Shown piece after piece: positions 1 through 10,351 of a DNA stretch of 43,749 bases. This DNA is from Staphylococcus pasteuri (GTDB lineage: Bacteria > Bacillota > Bacilli > Staphylococcales > Staphylococcaceae), in NCBI RefSeq assembly GCF_003970495.1, contig NZ_RXWW01000033.1:1-43749 (forward strand). Direction: 5' to 3'. The notes under the pieces were generated by a model. That model worked only from the letters and a program-made list of their open reading frames with translations. It did not search any database and was not told the origin of the DNA. The position numbers and the translations under genes are program-made. Positions within the stretch are counted from its first letter, which is position 1; each line of letters begins with the position of its first letter.

Positions 1-166
1 CATTTATTATTTACAACTCCTAAATATTTTATAAACATATACTAACATAATATATATTGATAAAAAAGCAAAGACAGTTAACATTCAGATAAATAATTTT
101 ACAAAGAGTACTTTAAATAAAGTGTTCTATCTATTAAACTTAATGATATGAGAGGATGAACAAGGG

Positions 167-961
167 ATGAGAATATTATTTATTGGAGATATTGTAGGTA
201 AGATTGGCAGAAACGCAATAACTACATATTTACCTAAATTAAAACAAGAATATCGTCCTACTGTATCCATTGTAAATGCTGAAAATGCAGCACATGGTAA
301 AGGACTAACTGAAAAGATATATAAGCAATTGCTTCGTGAGGGTGTCGATTTTATGACTATGGGTAACCATACTTATGGTCAACGTGAAATATACGAATTT
401 ATTGATGATGCTAAAAGAATGGTTAGACCGGCCAACTTTCCTGATGAAGCACCTGGAGTAGGGATGCGCTTTATTCAAATTAATGAAATAAAATTAGCTA
501 TAATTAATTTGCAAGGAAGAGCGTTCATGCAGGATATAGATGACCCTTTTAAAAAAGCTGACGCACTCATTGAAGAAGCTCAAAAAGTAACGCCATATAT
601 ATTTGTTGATTTTCATGCTGAAACAACATCAGAAAAAAATGCAATGGGATGGTATTTAGATGGTAGAGTAAGTGCAGTAGTGGGTACACATACTCATATT
701 CAAACATCTGATAACCGTATTTTACCAAGTGGAACAGGCTATATTACTGATGTAGGCATGACAGGTTTTTATGATGGTATATTAGGCATCAATAGAGATG
801 AAGTGATAGAGCGCTTTATTACGAGTTTACCACAACGTCATGTTGTACCAGATAATGGACGCAGTGTTCTTTCTGGTGTTATCATTGATTTAGATAAAAA
901 TGGTAAAACAACAAATATTGAAAGAATATTAATTAATGACGATAATCCTATGAAATTATAA
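167..961 (+). CDS. ymdB: YmdB-type metallophosphoesterase
   Basis: A 264-residue cytoplasmic phosphodiesterase of the YmdB (TIGR00282) family. The Bacillus subtilis member hydrolyses cyclic nucleotides and influences biofilm and motility decisions. The metal ligands are all visible: D8 in GDIVG, E39 and N40 in NAEN, N67-H68 in MGNHTYG, H150 in DFHAE, and H175 and H177 in GTHTHIQ. The length is full for the family. The ATG has a GAGAGG about 11 bases upstream. In staphylococci this gene normally follows rny (RNase Y), which would lie just left of the window. A hairpin terminator follows, so it probably ends its transcript. Confidence 0.93.
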   Translation: MRILFIGDIVGKIGRNAITTYLPKLKQEYRPTVSIVNAENAAHGKGLTEKIYKQLLREGVDFMTMGNHTYGQREIYEFIDDAKRMVRPANFPDEAPGVGMRFIQINEIKLAIINLQGRAFMQDIDDPFKKADALIEEAQKVTPYIFVDFHAETTSEKNAMGWYLDGRVSAVVGTHTHIQTSDNRILPSGTGYITDVGMTGFYDGILGINRDEVIERFITSLPQRHVVPDNGRSVLSGVIIDLDKNGKTTNIERILINDDNPMKL

Positions 962-1026
962 AGTAAATGTTTGTGACATTATAGTTACAAAAGACTATCG
1001 TCCATTAGTATGAAATTATAAACATG

Positions 1027-1060
1027 CCACTGTTTACATAGTAATACGGTGGTTATTTTT
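1027..1060 (+). terminator. Terminator after ymdB
   Basis: A 7-base-pair stem (CCACTGT with ACGGTGG, one G-T wobble) is followed by TTATTTTT. It separates ymdB from the next operon. Confidence 0.7.
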
Positions 1061-1103
1061 GTTATCATTTAATATGAATTAAAAACCACAGGAGGCTTAT
1101 GAT

Positions 1104-2864
1104 ATGAAATCACAAGTATCATGGAAAGTGGGCGGACAACAAGGTGAAGGAATTGAATCAACTGGAGAAATATTTGCTACTGCAATGAATAGAAAAGGCT
1201 ATTTCTTATATGGTTATAGACACTTTTCTAGTCGTATAAAAGGTGGACATACTAATAATAAAATTAGAGTCTCTACTTCTCCAGTGCATGCTATTAGTGA
1301 TGATTTAGATATACTTATCGCATTTGACCAAGAAACAATAGAAGTTAATCATCATGAAATGCGCGAAGATAGTATCATTATTGCTGATTCAAAAGCAAAA
1401 CCAGTAAAACCTGATGATTGTCAGGCACAACTTATAGATTTACCGTTTACTAGTACTGCAAAAGAATTAGGAACTGCATTAATGAAGAACATGGTAGCGA
1501 TTGGTGCTACATCTGCATTAATGAACCTAGATACATCTACATTTGAAGAATTAATTACAAACATGTTCACTAAAAAAGGTGACAAAGTTGTTGAAATGAA
1601 TATACAAGCTTTAAATCAAGGTTATCAATTAATGAAAGAATATTTAGAAGATATTCAAGGCGATTTCGAACTTCAAGAAAGTAGTGAAAATCCTCATCTT
1701 TATATGATTGGTAATGACGCAATTGGATTAGGTGCAATTTCTGCTGGATCAAGATTTATGTCAGCTTATCCAATTACACCAGCTTCTGAAATTATGGAGT
1801 ACATGATTGCTAATTTACCAAAAGTTGGCGGAACAGTTGTTCAAACTGAAGATGAAATTGCTGCCGCGACAATGTCTATCGGTGCTAATTATGCAGGTGT
1901 TCGTGGATTTACTGCAAGTGCTGGACCAGGATTATCTCTAATGATGGAATCAATTGGCTTATCTGGTATGACTGAAACACCGTTTGTTGTCATAAATACA
2001 CAACGTGGAGGTCCTTCTACAGGTTTACCAACTAAACAAGAACAATCTGATTTAATGCAAATGATTTATGGTACTCATGGTGATATTCCAAAAATTGTAG
2101 TAGCCCCTACAGATGCGGAAGATGCATTTTATTTAACAATGGAAGCATTTAATTTAGCTGAGGAATATCAATGTCCAGTAATTATTTTAAGTGATTTACA
2201 ATTATCATTAGGTAAACAAACAGTTAAAGAATTAGACTATGATAAAATCAAAATTAAACGTGGAGAATTAATTCAATCTGATATCGAACGTGAAGAAGAT
2301 GACAAATCATATTTCAGAAGATATGCATTAACAGGAAGTGGCATTTCACCTAGACCAATACCTGGTACTAAAGGTGGTATTCACCATGTTACTGGTGTTG
2401 AACATAACGAAGAAGGTAAAACAAGCGAAGCTGCACAAAATCGTCAACAACAAATGGACAAACGTATGCGCAAAACTAAAAATCTTCTTATAGAAAAACC
2501 AGTAGACTATACTGAAAATCACGAACAAGCTGATATTTTATATATTGGTTTCATTTCAAGTAAAGGTGCTATCGAAGAAGGTGCACAACGATTAAATGAT
2601 CAAAATATCGCTGTTAATACACTACAAATCAGACAATTACATCCATTCCCAACTGAAACGATTCAAAGTGCGATTGATAAAGCACAAAAAGTCGTTATTG
2701 CAGAACATAACTATCAAGGACAATTAGCAAATATTATTAAAATGAACGTGAATATTCAAAATAAATTAGTAAATCAAACTAAATATGATGGTACACCATT
2801 CTTACCACATGAAATAGTTGATAAAGGTATCGAAGTTGCAAAAGAAATAAAGGAGTTGGTCTAA
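1104..2864 (+). CDS. korA: 2-oxoacid:ferredoxin oxidoreductase, alpha (fused gamma-alpha) subunit
   Basis: This 586-residue protein is the large subunit of a two-subunit 2-oxoacid:acceptor oxidoreductase, which oxidatively decarboxylates a 2-oxoacid (probably 2-oxoglutarate or pyruvate) to its CoA thioester and passes electrons to ferredoxin. The gamma-type domain comes first (residues 1-190, with GGQQGEGIESTGE near residue 11). The alpha pyrimidine-binding domain follows (YPITPASEIMEYM near 220, then the TEDEIAAATMSIGA segment). Such gamma-alpha fusions are usual in Bacillales. AGGAGG precedes the ATG. The next gene starts directly after the stop, so the subunits are co-translated. Substrate specificity cannot be read from the sequence; korA is the name used for homologues. 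Confidence 0.9.
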   Translation: MKSQVSWKVGGQQGEGIESTGEIFATAMNRKGYFLYGYRHFSSRIKGGHTNNKIRVSTSPVHAISDDLDILIAFDQETIEVNHHEMREDSIIIADSKAKPVKPDDCQAQLIDLPFTSTAKELGTALMKNMVAIGATSALMNLDTSTFEELITNMFTKKGDKVVEMNIQALNQGYQLMKEYLEDIQGDFELQESSENPHLYMIGNDAIGLGAISAGSRFMSAYPITPASEIMEYMIANLPKVGGTVVQTEDEIAAATMSIGANYAGVRGFTASAGPGLSLMMESIGLSGMTETPFVVINTQRGGPSTGLPTKQEQSDLMQMIYGTHGDIPKIVVAPTDAEDAFYLTMEAFNLAEEYQCPVIILSDLQLSLGKQTVKELDYDKIKIKRGELIQSDIEREEDDKSYFRRYALTGSGISPRPIPGTKGGIHHVTGVEHNEEGKTSEAAQNRQQQMDKRMRKTKNLLIEKPVDYTENHEQADILYIGFISSKGAIEEGAQRLNDQNIAVNTLQIRQLHPFPTETIQSAIDKAQKVVIAEHNYQGQLANIIKMNVNIQNKLVNQTKYDGTPFLPHEIVDKGIEVAKEIKELV

Positions 2865-3731
2865 TTGGCTACATTTAAAGATTTTAGAAATAATGTTAAG
2901 CCAAACTGGTGCCCAGGTTGTGGTGATTTCTCTGTTCAAGCTGCTATACAAAAAGCAGCCGCAAATGTAGGGTTAGAACCAGAAGAAGTTGCACTTATTA
3001 CAGGCATTGGTTGTTCAGGTAGATTATCAGGCTATATAAATGCCTATGGTGTACATGCCATACATGGTCGTGCTTTACCGTTAGCACAAGGCGTTAAAAT
3101 GGCTAACAGAGATCTTACAGTTATTGCTTCTGGCGGTGACGGTGACGGTTATGCGATTGGTATGGGTCATACTATTCACGCCTTACGTAGAAATATGAAC
3201 ATGACTTATATCGTTATGGATAACCAAATATATGGTTTAACTAAAGGACAAACTTCACCGTCTTCAGCGGTTGGATTTGTGACTAAATCTACACCTAAAG
3301 GTAACATTGAAAAAAATGTAGCACCTTTAGAATTAGCATTATCTTCAGGAGCGACTTTTGTAGCACAAGGTTTTTCAAGTGATATTAAAGGATTAACAAA
3401 ACTTATCGAAGATGCTATTAATCACGATGGATTTTCATTCGTAAATGTATTCTCACCATGTGTTACTTATAACAAAATTAATACTTATGATTGGTTCAAA
3501 GAAAATCTAACAAGTATTGATGACATTGAAAATTATGATACGACGGATAAACAATTAGCTATACAAACAGTTTTAGAACATGAATCTATGTTAAAAGGTA
3601 TTGTTTATCAAGATACAGAAACACCTTCATATGAATCACAGATTGAAGAAATGGAAGGAACGCCATTAGCTAAGAAAGATATTCATATATCAGAAGACAA
3701 GTTTAATGAATTAACTAAACAATTTGTATAG
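2865..3731 (+). CDS. korB: 2-oxoacid:ferredoxin oxidoreductase, beta (TPP-binding) subunit
   Basis: This 288-residue subunit binds thiamine diphosphate and the iron-sulfur cluster of the complex. Visible features are the WCPGCGD cysteine motif near residue 15, GIGCSGR near 48, the GGDGDGYAIGMGH cofactor loop near 90, and the metal-binding DNQIYGLTKGQTSPSS near 118. The gene starts with TTG immediately after the alpha-subunit stop, and the ribosome site AAGGAG lies inside the alpha gene, consistent with fixed subunit stoichiometry. The length is normal for the family. Confidence 0.92.
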   Translation: MATFKDFRNNVKPNWCPGCGDFSVQAAIQKAAANVGLEPEEVALITGIGCSGRLSGYINAYGVHAIHGRALPLAQGVKMANRDLTVIASGGDGDGYAIGMGHTIHALRRNMNMTYIVMDNQIYGLTKGQTSPSSAVGFVTKSTPKGNIEKNVAPLELALSSGATFVAQGFSSDIKGLTKLIEDAINHDGFSFVNVFSPCVTYNKINTYDWFKENLTSIDDIENYDTTDKQLAIQTVLEHESMLKGIVYQDTETPSYESQIEEMEGTPLAKKDIHISEDKFNELTKQFV

Positions 3732-3736
3732 AGAGG

Positions 3737-3784
3737 ATAGCTGTCAATTCCATTAATAGAATGGTATTTGGCAGCTATTTTATT
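3737..3784 (+). terminator. Terminator after korB
   Basis: A long imperfect stem, ATAGCTGTCAA against TTGGCAGCTAT with an inner CCAT/ATGG pair, runs into TTTTATTATT. Confidence 0.75.
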
Positions 3785-3905
3785 ATTAGCTTATAAGCAA
3801 ACAACATATTAATCTATAGAATTAAATTATAAATTTTCTGTAAATATACATTAAAATACTGTACATTGTGGAATAGATAATAAAGGTCATATAAGGAGAA
3901 GGTAT

Positions 3906-4529
3906 ATGGACAAATTTATTTCTATGAAAGAATTACAAGAAAATACAATAGAAGATAAAGATTGGCATATTGAAACTGAAGATAATAACAGTGACATTAC
4001 AATATTAGCTATACACGGTGGAGGTATCGAACCTGCAACTAGTGAGCTTGCTTTTGTGACTGCACAAACCAACGAATATAACTATTTTACCTTTAAGGGA
4101 GATAGACGACATGGTAATAATGAGTTACATGTCACATCAATTCACTATGATAATGAAATAGCACAAGACTTAACTCAAAAAAGTCAACGCGCAATCTCAT
4201 TACATGGTTGTACAGGCCAAGAATCAATCGTTTACATAGGCGGTAAAGATAAACAGTTAATTAAGTTAATAACTTCTGAATTAAAAGATATTGAAGTAGA
4301 CGTTCAACATGCCCCGCATACGATGTCGGGTAAACAAAAGGAAAATATAGTTAATCAAACTCAAATACAAGCAGGAGTTCAACTTGAAATAACGCATGCA
4401 TTAAGGAAACATTTTTTTAAAGATGGAAAATTAAATCGTAAAAGCAGAGAAGATCAAGATAATTGGGATGAATTTTTATATACATTTGCAAATGCTTTGG
4501 TAAAGGCAGTTGAAGGATTACATGATTAA
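3906..4529 (+). CDS. Poly-gamma-glutamate hydrolase family protein (phage-type)
   Basis: This 207-residue protein resembles the zinc-dependent poly-gamma-glutamate hydrolase family (PF05908), first known from Bacillus phages that cut through poly-gamma-glutamate capsules. The HGGGIEPATSELA motif at about residue 38 carries the predicted metal-binding His and Glu. A second His lies in SLHGCTG near residue 98, and HAPHTMSGKQKENIVNQ follows near 139. There is no signal peptide, so action outside the cell would need lysis or another route. AAGGAGAAGG precedes the ATG. It sits between korAB and a thiamine-binding protein with no other phage genes, so it behaves as a resident chromosomal gene. Its substrate here is inferred only. 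Confidence 0.75.
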   Translation: MDKFISMKELQENTIEDKDWHIETEDNNSDITILAIHGGGIEPATSELAFVTAQTNEYNYFTFKGDRRHGNNELHVTSIHYDNEIAQDLTQKSQRAISLHGCTGQESIVYIGGKDKQLIKLITSELKDIEVDVQHAPHTMSGKQKENIVNQTQIQAGVQLEITHALRKHFFKDGKLNRKSREDQDNWDEFLYTFANALVKAVEGLHD

Positions 4530-4586
4530 CTTAATAAAAATGTTAAACTAGTATTATAAATAAAGATAAGATGGGAGCTAAATTAA

Positions 4587-4883
4587 ATGGTTGATACATT
4601 AATGAGTATTCAAATTATACCTAAAACACCAAATAATGAAGACGTCATTCCTTATGTAGATGAAGCAATTAAGATTATAGATCAATCGGGAATGCACTAT
4701 CGTGTCGGACCACTTGAAACATCCGTACAAGGAGATATGAATGAATGTCTAATATTAATCCAAAATTTAAACCAACGTATGGTAGAATTAGAATGTCCTA
4801 GTATAATTAGTCAAGTTAAGTTTTATCATGTACCAGAAGGTATTGAAATTGAAACATTAACAGGAAAGTATGACGAAGCATAG
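4587..4883 (+). CDS. Thiamine-binding (MTH1187/YkoF-like) protein
   Basis: A 98-residue cytoplasmic protein of the MTH1187/YqgV family (PF01910), whose members bind thiamine or its pyrimidine part through a ferredoxin-like fold. Characteristic pieces are the IQIIP start strand, a helix around DVIPYVDEAIKIIDQSG, and YRVGPLETSVQGD near residues 39-51. The length is normal. GGGAGC precedes the ATG. A terminator follows, so it forms a short unit that may include the hydrolase 57 bases upstream. Its exact physiological role is uncertain. Confidence 0.8.
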   Translation: MVDTLMSIQIIPKTPNNEDVIPYVDEAIKIIDQSGMHYRVGPLETSVQGDMNECLILIQNLNQRMVELECPSIISQVKFYHVPEGIEIETLTGKYDEA

Positions 4884-4948
4884 ATTTATGACAATTTTAT
4901 AATCACTGTGATAATAATCTTACTTTTAGAATTAGATAGACTAAAGTA

Positions 4949-4985
4949 GAGGCTAAGGCATCAATGTTGTCTTAGCCTTATTCAT
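4949..4985 (+). terminator. Terminator after the thiamine-binding gene
   Basis: The stem GGCTAAG/CTTAGCC has a short loop and is followed by TTATTCATT, so the U-tract is weak. Confidence 0.65.
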
Positions 4986-5082
4986 TGTGAAGTAAATATT
5001 GATAAGACGCTTTTTGCACTTTGTGGTTAAATTTAATATAATGTAGAAATGATATATGGGCATATAGAAAGGATTTTTAATA

Positions 5083-6627
5083 GTGAATGAAGAGCAAAGA
5101 AAAGCTGGTTCGATAAATATTTTAGCAGAACGTGATCGTAAAGAAGAAAAGGATTATAGTAAATATTTTGAACAAGTGTATCAACCACCTAGTTTAAAAG
5201 AAGCTAAAAAACGTGGTAAACAAGAGATAAAATATAATCGAGACTTTCAAATTGATGAAAAATATCGAGACATGGGTAAAGGACGTTCATTTTTAATTAA
5301 AACGTATGGCTGTCAAATGAATGCACATGATACTGAAGTAATGGCGGGGATATTAGAAGCTTTAGGATATAGTGCAACATCAGATATTAACACAGCAGAT
5401 ATTATATTAATTAATACATGTGCGATTCGTGAAAATGCTGAAAATAAAGTATTTAGCGAAATTGGTAATTTAAAACATCTTAAGAAAGAACGACCAGATT
5501 GTTTAATAGGTGTATGTGGCTGTATGTCACAAGAAGAATCTGTTGTTAATAAAATTTTAAAATCATACCAAAATGTAGATATGATTTTTGGAACTCATAA
5601 TATTCATAAACTACCAGAAATATTAGAAGAAGCTTATCTATCTAAAGCAATGGTTGTTGATGTATGGTCTAAAGAAGGAGATGTCATTGAAAATCTTCCT
5701 AAAGTTCGTGACGGTCATATTAAAGCATGGGTGAATATTATGTATGGTTGCGATAAATTCTGTACATATTGCATAGTACCTTTTACAAGAGGTAAAGAAC
5801 GTAGCCGTAGACCAGAAGATATTATTGATGAAGTAAGAGAATTAGCTAGAGAAGGCTATCAAGAAATTACATTGTTAGGACAAAATGTTAATTCTTACGG
5901 AAAAGATATCGAGGGACTTGACTATGGATTAGGTGATTTATTAGAGGATATCTCAAAAATTGATATTCCTCGAGTAAGATTCACAACTAGTCATCCTTGG
6001 GACTTTACAGATCGCATGATTGAAGTGATTGCTAATGGAGGAAACATTGTACCTCATATTCATTTACCAGTACAATCAGGAAACAATGCTGTGCTAAAAA
6101 TTATGGGAAGAAAATATACGAGAGAAAGTTATTTAGACTTAGTAAACCGTATTAAAGAAGCAATTCCTCAAATCGCATTAACGACTGATATCATTGTAGG
6201 TTATCCAAATGAAACTGAAGAACAGTTTGAAGAAACATTAACTTTATATGATGAAGTTGGATTCGAACATGCATACACATATCTATATTCTCAAAGAGAC
6301 GGTACGCCTGCAGCTAAAATGAAAGATAATGTACCAACTGATGTAAAAAAAGAGAGACTTCAACGTTTAAACAAAAAAGTTGGAGAATACTCACAAAAAG
6401 CAATGAGTCAGTATGAGAACGAAATTGTGACGGTTTTATGTGAAGGATCAAGTAAAAAAGATGATACAGTTTTAGCAGGCTATACTGAAAAAAATAAACT
6501 TGTTAACTTTAAAGCACCAAAAGAAATGATTGGTAAATTAGTTGATGTTAAAATAGATGAAGCGAAACAATATTCATTAAATGGTACTTTCGTAGGAGAA
6601 CATCAAAAAGAATTGGTGATGCAATAA
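5083..6627 (+). CDS. miaB: tRNA-2-methylthio-N6-dimethylallyladenosine synthase
   Basis: MiaB is a radical-SAM methylthiotransferase that converts i6A37 to ms2i6A37 in tRNAs reading codons that begin with U. Domains run in order: a variable N-terminal extension (1-65), the UPF0004 domain with cluster cysteines C77, C113 and C147, the radical SAM motif C223-x3-C227-x2-C230 in [10 protein letters not shown], and a C-terminal TRAM domain (about 440-510). At 514 residues it has the long N-terminus usual in Firmicutes. The start is GTG with AAAGGA about 9 bases upstream. Its partner in the pathway, miaA, lies 12 kb downstream in this window. ricA follows after 2 bases, suggesting co-transcription. 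Confidence 0.95.
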   Translation: MNEEQRKAGSINILAERDRKEEKDYSKYFEQVYQPPSLKEAKKRGKQEIKYNRDFQIDEKYRDMGKGRSFLIKTYGCQMNAHDTEVMAGILEALGYSATSDINTADIILINTCAIRENAENKVFSEIGNLKHLKKERPDCLIGVCGCMSQEESVVNKILKSYQNVDMIFGTHNIHKLPEILEEAYLSKAMVVDVWSKEGDVIENLPKVRDGHIKAWVNIMYGCDKFCTYCIVPFTRGKERSRRPEDIIDEVRELAREGYQEITLLGQNVNSYGKDIEGLDYGLGDLLEDISKIDIPRVRFTTSHPWDFTDRMIEVIANGGNIVPHIHLPVQSGNNAVLKIMGRKYTRESYLDLVNRIKEAIPQIALTTDIIVGYPNETEEQFEETLTLYDEVGFEHAYTYLYSQRDGTPAAKMKDNVPTDVKKERLQRLNKKVGEYSQKAMSQYENEIVTVLCEGSSKKDDTVLAGYTEKNKLVNFKAPKEMIGKLVDVKIDEAKQYSLNGTFVGEHQKELVMQ

Positions 6628-6629
6628 TA

Positions 6630-6995
6630 ATGTATAATAAAGAGGACATACTATCGAATGCTGATCAACTTGCCCAAAAGATAAAAAATCTTGAAGTAAT
6701 TAAAGACTATCAAACAATCGAAACACAAATTCACAATAATAAAACCATTGAAAAGAAAATGAACCGATTGAAAAAGCAACAAAAACAATCAGTAAACTTA
6801 CAAAACTATGGTAAATCAACAGCATTTAATCAATCAGAGAACCAAATTCATCAGTTGGAAAACGAAATAAATGAATTACCAATAGTTGAAGAATTTCGTA
6901 CATCTCAATATGAAGCCAATTATCTTCTACAAATGATGATTAAAACAATGGAAAACCGTTTGAATGAACATAATGAAAGTTATCATAACAAATAA
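6630..6995 (+). CDS. ricA: RicA (YmcA/YlbF family) regulator of RNase Y
   Basis: A 121-residue, mostly helical protein of the YlbF/YmcA family (DUF964). In Bacillus subtilis RicA (YmcA) joins RicF (YlbF) and RicT (YaaT) in a complex that directs RNase Y cleavage of selected mRNAs and affects biofilm and competence. The sequence is Lys/Gln/Glu-rich with heptad-like helices around residues 30-80 (for example KKMNRLKKQQKQS), as expected. It begins 2 bases after miaB and depends on translation from it. The pairing miaB-ricA is a known Bacillales arrangement. A role in RNA processing also links it to ymdB and its presumed neighbour rny. Confidence 0.85.
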   Translation: MYNKEDILSNADQLAQKIKNLEVIKDYQTIETQIHNNKTIEKKMNRLKKQQKQSVNLQNYGKSTAFNQSENQIHQLENEINELPIVEEFRTSQYEANYLLQMMIKTMENRLNEHNESYHNK

Positions 6996-7016
6996 ATTGG
7001 ATAAGGAGACAATGCA

Positions 7017-7508
7017 TTGAATATTAGAAAACTTACAATAACAGCGCTATTAATAGCAATAAATGTCATTTTAAGCAGTATCATTGTCATCCCTCTTGGT
7101 CCAATCAAGGCAGCGCCTATGCAACATCTAGTAAACGTACTTTGCGCAGTGTTCGTAGGACCATGGTATGGACTTGCACAAGCTTTAATTTCTTCCATTT
7201 TACGTGTTACGTTTGGTACTGGAAGTGTATTTGCATTTCCAGGCAGTATGATAGGTGTATTCTTAGCTAGCCTCTTTTACATGTATCGTAAACATATATT
7301 TATGGCAGCAGTTGGAGAAGTTCTTGGAACAGGCATCATTGGAAGTTTAATATGTATTCCATTAGCATGGATACTTAATTTACAAAACTTCTTTGTTAAA
7401 CCATTAATGACTGCATTTATCGTGTCTAGTATTATTGGTGCCGCAATTAGCTACGTGTTATTAATTATATTAAAAAAACGTGGTCTTTTAGATAGATTTC
7501 AAAAATAG
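7017..7508 (+). CDS. ThiW-like ECF transporter S component
   Basis: A 163-residue integral membrane protein with about five hydrophobic segments (residues 5-30, 38-60, 70-92, 98-122 and 130-153). It resembles the ThiW family of substrate-binding S components for energy-coupling-factor transporters, which in other Firmicutes import the thiazole precursor of thiamine. Supporting motifs are the RKLTITALLIAINVILS start, GPIKAAPMQHLVNVLCAV near 29, and FPGSMIGVFLASLFY near 75. The start is TTG with AAGGAG 9 bases upstream; the nearby ATG at 7012 runs straight into a stop. No TPP riboswitch is visible upstream, so substrate assignment rests only on family resemblance. Confidence 0.78.
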   Translation: MNIRKLTITALLIAINVILSSIIVIPLGPIKAAPMQHLVNVLCAVFVGPWYGLAQALISSILRVTFGTGSVFAFPGSMIGVFLASLFYMYRKHIFMAAVGEVLGTGIIGSLICIPLAWILNLQNFFVKPLMTAFIVSSIIGAAISYVLLIILKKRGLLDRFQK

Positions 7509-7512
7509 CAAT

Positions 7513-7577
7513 TAAGTACGTACAATACATAGTGAAACTGAAATGACTCAGTTCAATGTTTGTACGTACTTTTTTAA
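7513..7577. terminator. Terminator between thiW-like gene and mutS
   Basis: A perfect 12-base-pair stem, AAGTACGTACAA against TTGTACGTACTT, flanks a loop of about 35 bases that can itself fold (AACTGAAATGACTCAGTT). It ends in a run of T. Confidence 0.85.
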
Positions 7578-7712
7578 TTATCAAATTAACTTCATAGGCT
7601 AGAATATATTCAATATGTTAAAATAGATGAGTTAAAAGAACGTAAAAATTACATAAAATGATTCAATTCATAAAAATAAAAAGACTATAAAATAAGGGTT
7701 GTGAAGAACTTT

Positions 7713-10340
7713 ATGTCGAATGTGACACCAATGATGCAACAATATTTAAAAATTAAATCAGAATATGATGACTGTTTATTATTTTTTAGACTCGGAGACT
7801 TTTATGAAATGTTCTTCGAAGATGCTAAAGAAGCGTCAAGAGTATTAGAAATCACGCTTACTAAAAGAGATGCCAAAAAAGAAGACCCAATACCGATGTG
7901 CGGTGTACCTTATCATTCCGCTGATAGTTACATTGAAACATTAATTAATAATGGCTATAAAGTAGCTATCTGTGAACAAATGGAAGACCCTAAACAGACA
8001 AAAGGTATGGTTAAAAGAGAAGTAGTTAGAATAGTAACTCCAGGAACAGTGATGGATCAAGGTGGCGTTGATGAAAAGCAAAACAACTATATTTTAAGTT
8101 TTATTAAGCAAGGGCAAGAATATGCATTAAGTTATTGTGACATTTCAACAGGTGAATTAAAAGCTACACATTTTAAAGATGAAGCTACTTTACTAAATGA
8201 AATTACAACGATTAATCCTAATGAAATTGTAGTAAATGAAACTTTATCTGAAAACATGCAACGACAAATTAATATGATTACTGAAACGATAACAGTTCGT
8301 GAGGAGATATCTAACCAATCATTTTCCGTAAACAATAATGAACATGAAGGTATGTATCAATCTACTCAATTATTATTAGATTACATCCACCATACTCAAA
8401 AAAGAGACTTATCACATTTAGAAGAAGTGCAACATTATGCTGCTATTGATTTCATGAAAATGGATTTCTATGCTAAAAGAAACTTAGAATTAACTGAAAG
8501 TATAAGATTGAAATCCAAAAAAGGAACACTGTTATGGTTAATGGATGAAACAAAAACACCAATGGGAGCTAGACGTCTTAAACAGTGGATAGACCGACCA
8601 TTAATTTATAAACAGCAAATTGAAGAGAGATTGAATATAGTTGATGAGTTTATTAACCACTTTATTGAACGTGATACCTTAAGAAATTATTTGAATCAAG
8701 TCTACGATATTGAAAGACTTGTAGGTCGAGTGAGTTACGGTAATGTTAATGCACGTGATTTAATACAATTAAAACATTCAATTAGTGAGATTCCTAATAT
8801 CAAACAATTATTAAGTCAGCTTGAAAGCGACAAGATAACTCAATTTGATGAGTTAGAACCATTAGATGATTTATTAGAAGTGCTTGAAAATAGCTTAGTA
8901 GAAGAGCCTCCTATCTCAGTTAAAGATGGCGGATTGTTCAAAACAGGTTTTAATCAACAATTAGATGAGTATTTAGAAGCATCTCGTAATGGTAAATCTT
9001 GGCTTGCTGAATTACAAGCAAGAGAAAGAGAACGCACAGGTATTAAATCTCTTAAAATTAGTTTTAACAAAGTGTTTGGTTATTTTATAGAGATTACTCG
9101 CGCCAATTTACAAGGATTTGAACCTTCTGAATTTGGATATAATCGTAAACAAACTTTATCTAATGCTGAACGTTTTATTACGGATGAATTAAAAGAAAAA
9201 GAAGATATTATTCTAGGCGCAGAAGATAAAGCTATAGAATTAGAATATCAATTATTTGTAAAATTGAGAGAACATATTAAGTCGTATACAGAACGACTTC
9301 AAAAGCAGGCAAAAATCATTTCAGAATTAGATTGTTTACAAAGCTTTGCGGAAATTGCTCAAAAATATAATTATGTTAGACCACAATTTAGCGATAACAA
9401 AACATTAAAACTTGAAAACTCTAGACATCCAGTTGTAGAACGTGTCATGGATTATAACGATTATGTTCCAAATGATTGTGAATTAGATAATGATACATTC
9501 ATTTACTTAATTACAGGTCCTAATATGTCAGGGAAATCAACGTATATGAGACAAATCGCTATTATTAGCATTATGGCTCAAATGGGTGCTTATGTTCCTT
9601 GTGAATCAGCAGTGCTACCAATTTTTGATCAAATATTTACACGAATTGGTGCTGCAGACGATTTAGTATCAGGTAAAAGTACGTTCATGGTAGAAATGTT
9701 AGAAGCGCAAAAAGCATTAACTTATGCTACAGAAGATAGTTTAATTATCTTTGATGAAATAGGTAGGGGGACTTCAACATATGATGGTTTAGCACTCGCA
9801 CAAGCCATGATAGAATACGTTGCTCAAACGTCTCACGCTAAGACACTATTCTCTACACACTATCATGAACTTACAACTTTAGATCAGTTATTACCTTGTT
9901 TGAAAAATGTTCATGTTGCTGCAAATGAATATAAAGGTGAACTTATCTTCTTACACAAAGTAAAAGATGGTGCTGTTGATGACAGTTATGGTATTCAAGT
10001 AGCAAAACTTGCTGATCTACCTGATAAAGTGATTCAAAGAGCACAAGTTATATTAGATGAATTCGAACAGAAGTCTGATAATCCAGAACCAATGATTGTA
10101 CAAAGTGAAGTAAAAGATGATGCTATAGATTCAAACTCAAATAGTGAGACACAAGATGCAGTACAACATACTAATAATCAAGAAAATACGTCTTCATTTG
10201 AACAAGCGGCATTTAATTTATTTGATGCAGAAGTACAACAAAGCGAAGTAGAAGCACAAATCAAATCTTTAAATTTATCAAATATGACTCCAATAGAAGC
10301 TTTAGTAAAATTAAGCGAATTACAAAATCAATTAAAATAG
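7713..10340 (+). CDS. mutS: DNA mismatch repair protein MutS
   Basis: MutS recognises mispaired or looped DNA and recruits MutL in an ATP-dependent way. The mismatch-reading motif F30-Y31-E32 (GDFYEMF) lies in the N-terminal domain. Connector, lever and clamp domains fill the middle. The ATPase shows Walker [10 protein letters not shown] near residue 602, Walker B with [12 protein letters not shown] near 681, and STHYHELT. The C-terminus keeps the [18 protein letters not shown] segment. I chose the ATG giving [12 protein letters not shown] because homologues start there; an in-frame GTG at 7701 would add four residues and neither has a clean ribosome site. mutL follows after 11 bases. Confidence 0.96.
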   Translation: MSNVTPMMQQYLKIKSEYDDCLLFFRLGDFYEMFFEDAKEASRVLEITLTKRDAKKEDPIPMCGVPYHSADSYIETLINNGYKVAICEQMEDPKQTKGMVKREVVRIVTPGTVMDQGGVDEKQNNYILSFIKQGQEYALSYCDISTGELKATHFKDEATLLNEITTINPNEIVVNETLSENMQRQINMITETITVREEISNQSFSVNNNEHEGMYQSTQLLLDYIHHTQKRDLSHLEEVQHYAAIDFMKMDFYAKRNLELTESIRLKSKKGTLLWLMDETKTPMGARRLKQWIDRPLIYKQQIEERLNIVDEFINHFIERDTLRNYLNQVYDIERLVGRVSYGNVNARDLIQLKHSISEIPNIKQLLSQLESDKITQFDELEPLDDLLEVLENSLVEEPPISVKDGGLFKTGFNQQLDEYLEASRNGKSWLAELQARERERTGIKSLKISFNKVFGYFIEITRANLQGFEPSEFGYNRKQTLSNAERFITDELKEKEDIILGAEDKAIELEYQLFVKLREHIKSYTERLQKQAKIISELDCLQSFAEIAQKYNYVRPQFSDNKTLKLENSRHPVVERVMDYNDYVPNDCELDNDTFIYLITGPNMSGKSTYMRQIAIISIMAQMGAYVPCESAVLPIFDQIFTRIGAADDLVSGKSTFMVEMLEAQKALTYATEDSLIIFDEIGRGTSTYDGLALAQAMIEYVAQTSHAKTLFSTHYHELTTLDQLLPCLKNVHVAANEYKGELIFLHKVKDGAVDDSYGIQVAKLADLPDKVIQRAQVILDEFEQKSDNPEPMIVQSEVKDDAIDSNSNSETQDAVQHTNNQENTSSFEQAAFNLFDAEVQQSEVEAQIKSLNLSNMTPIEALVKLSELQNQLK

Positions 10341-10351
10341 AGGTGTTGTAA

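Noticed and set aside
1..166. Possible gene end at the left edge
   Set aside because: The sequence is AT-rich with frequent stops in all frames; it looks like the leader of ymdB, not the end of the presumed upstream rny.
6983..7198. 71-residue minus-strand frame over the ThiW-like gene start
   Set aside because: Antisense to a membrane protein whose plus-strand reading has a ribosome site and family motifs.
7600..7712. Riboswitch before mutS or the ThiW-like gene
   Set aside because: No conserved TPP or other riboswitch core could be recognised in either upstream region.
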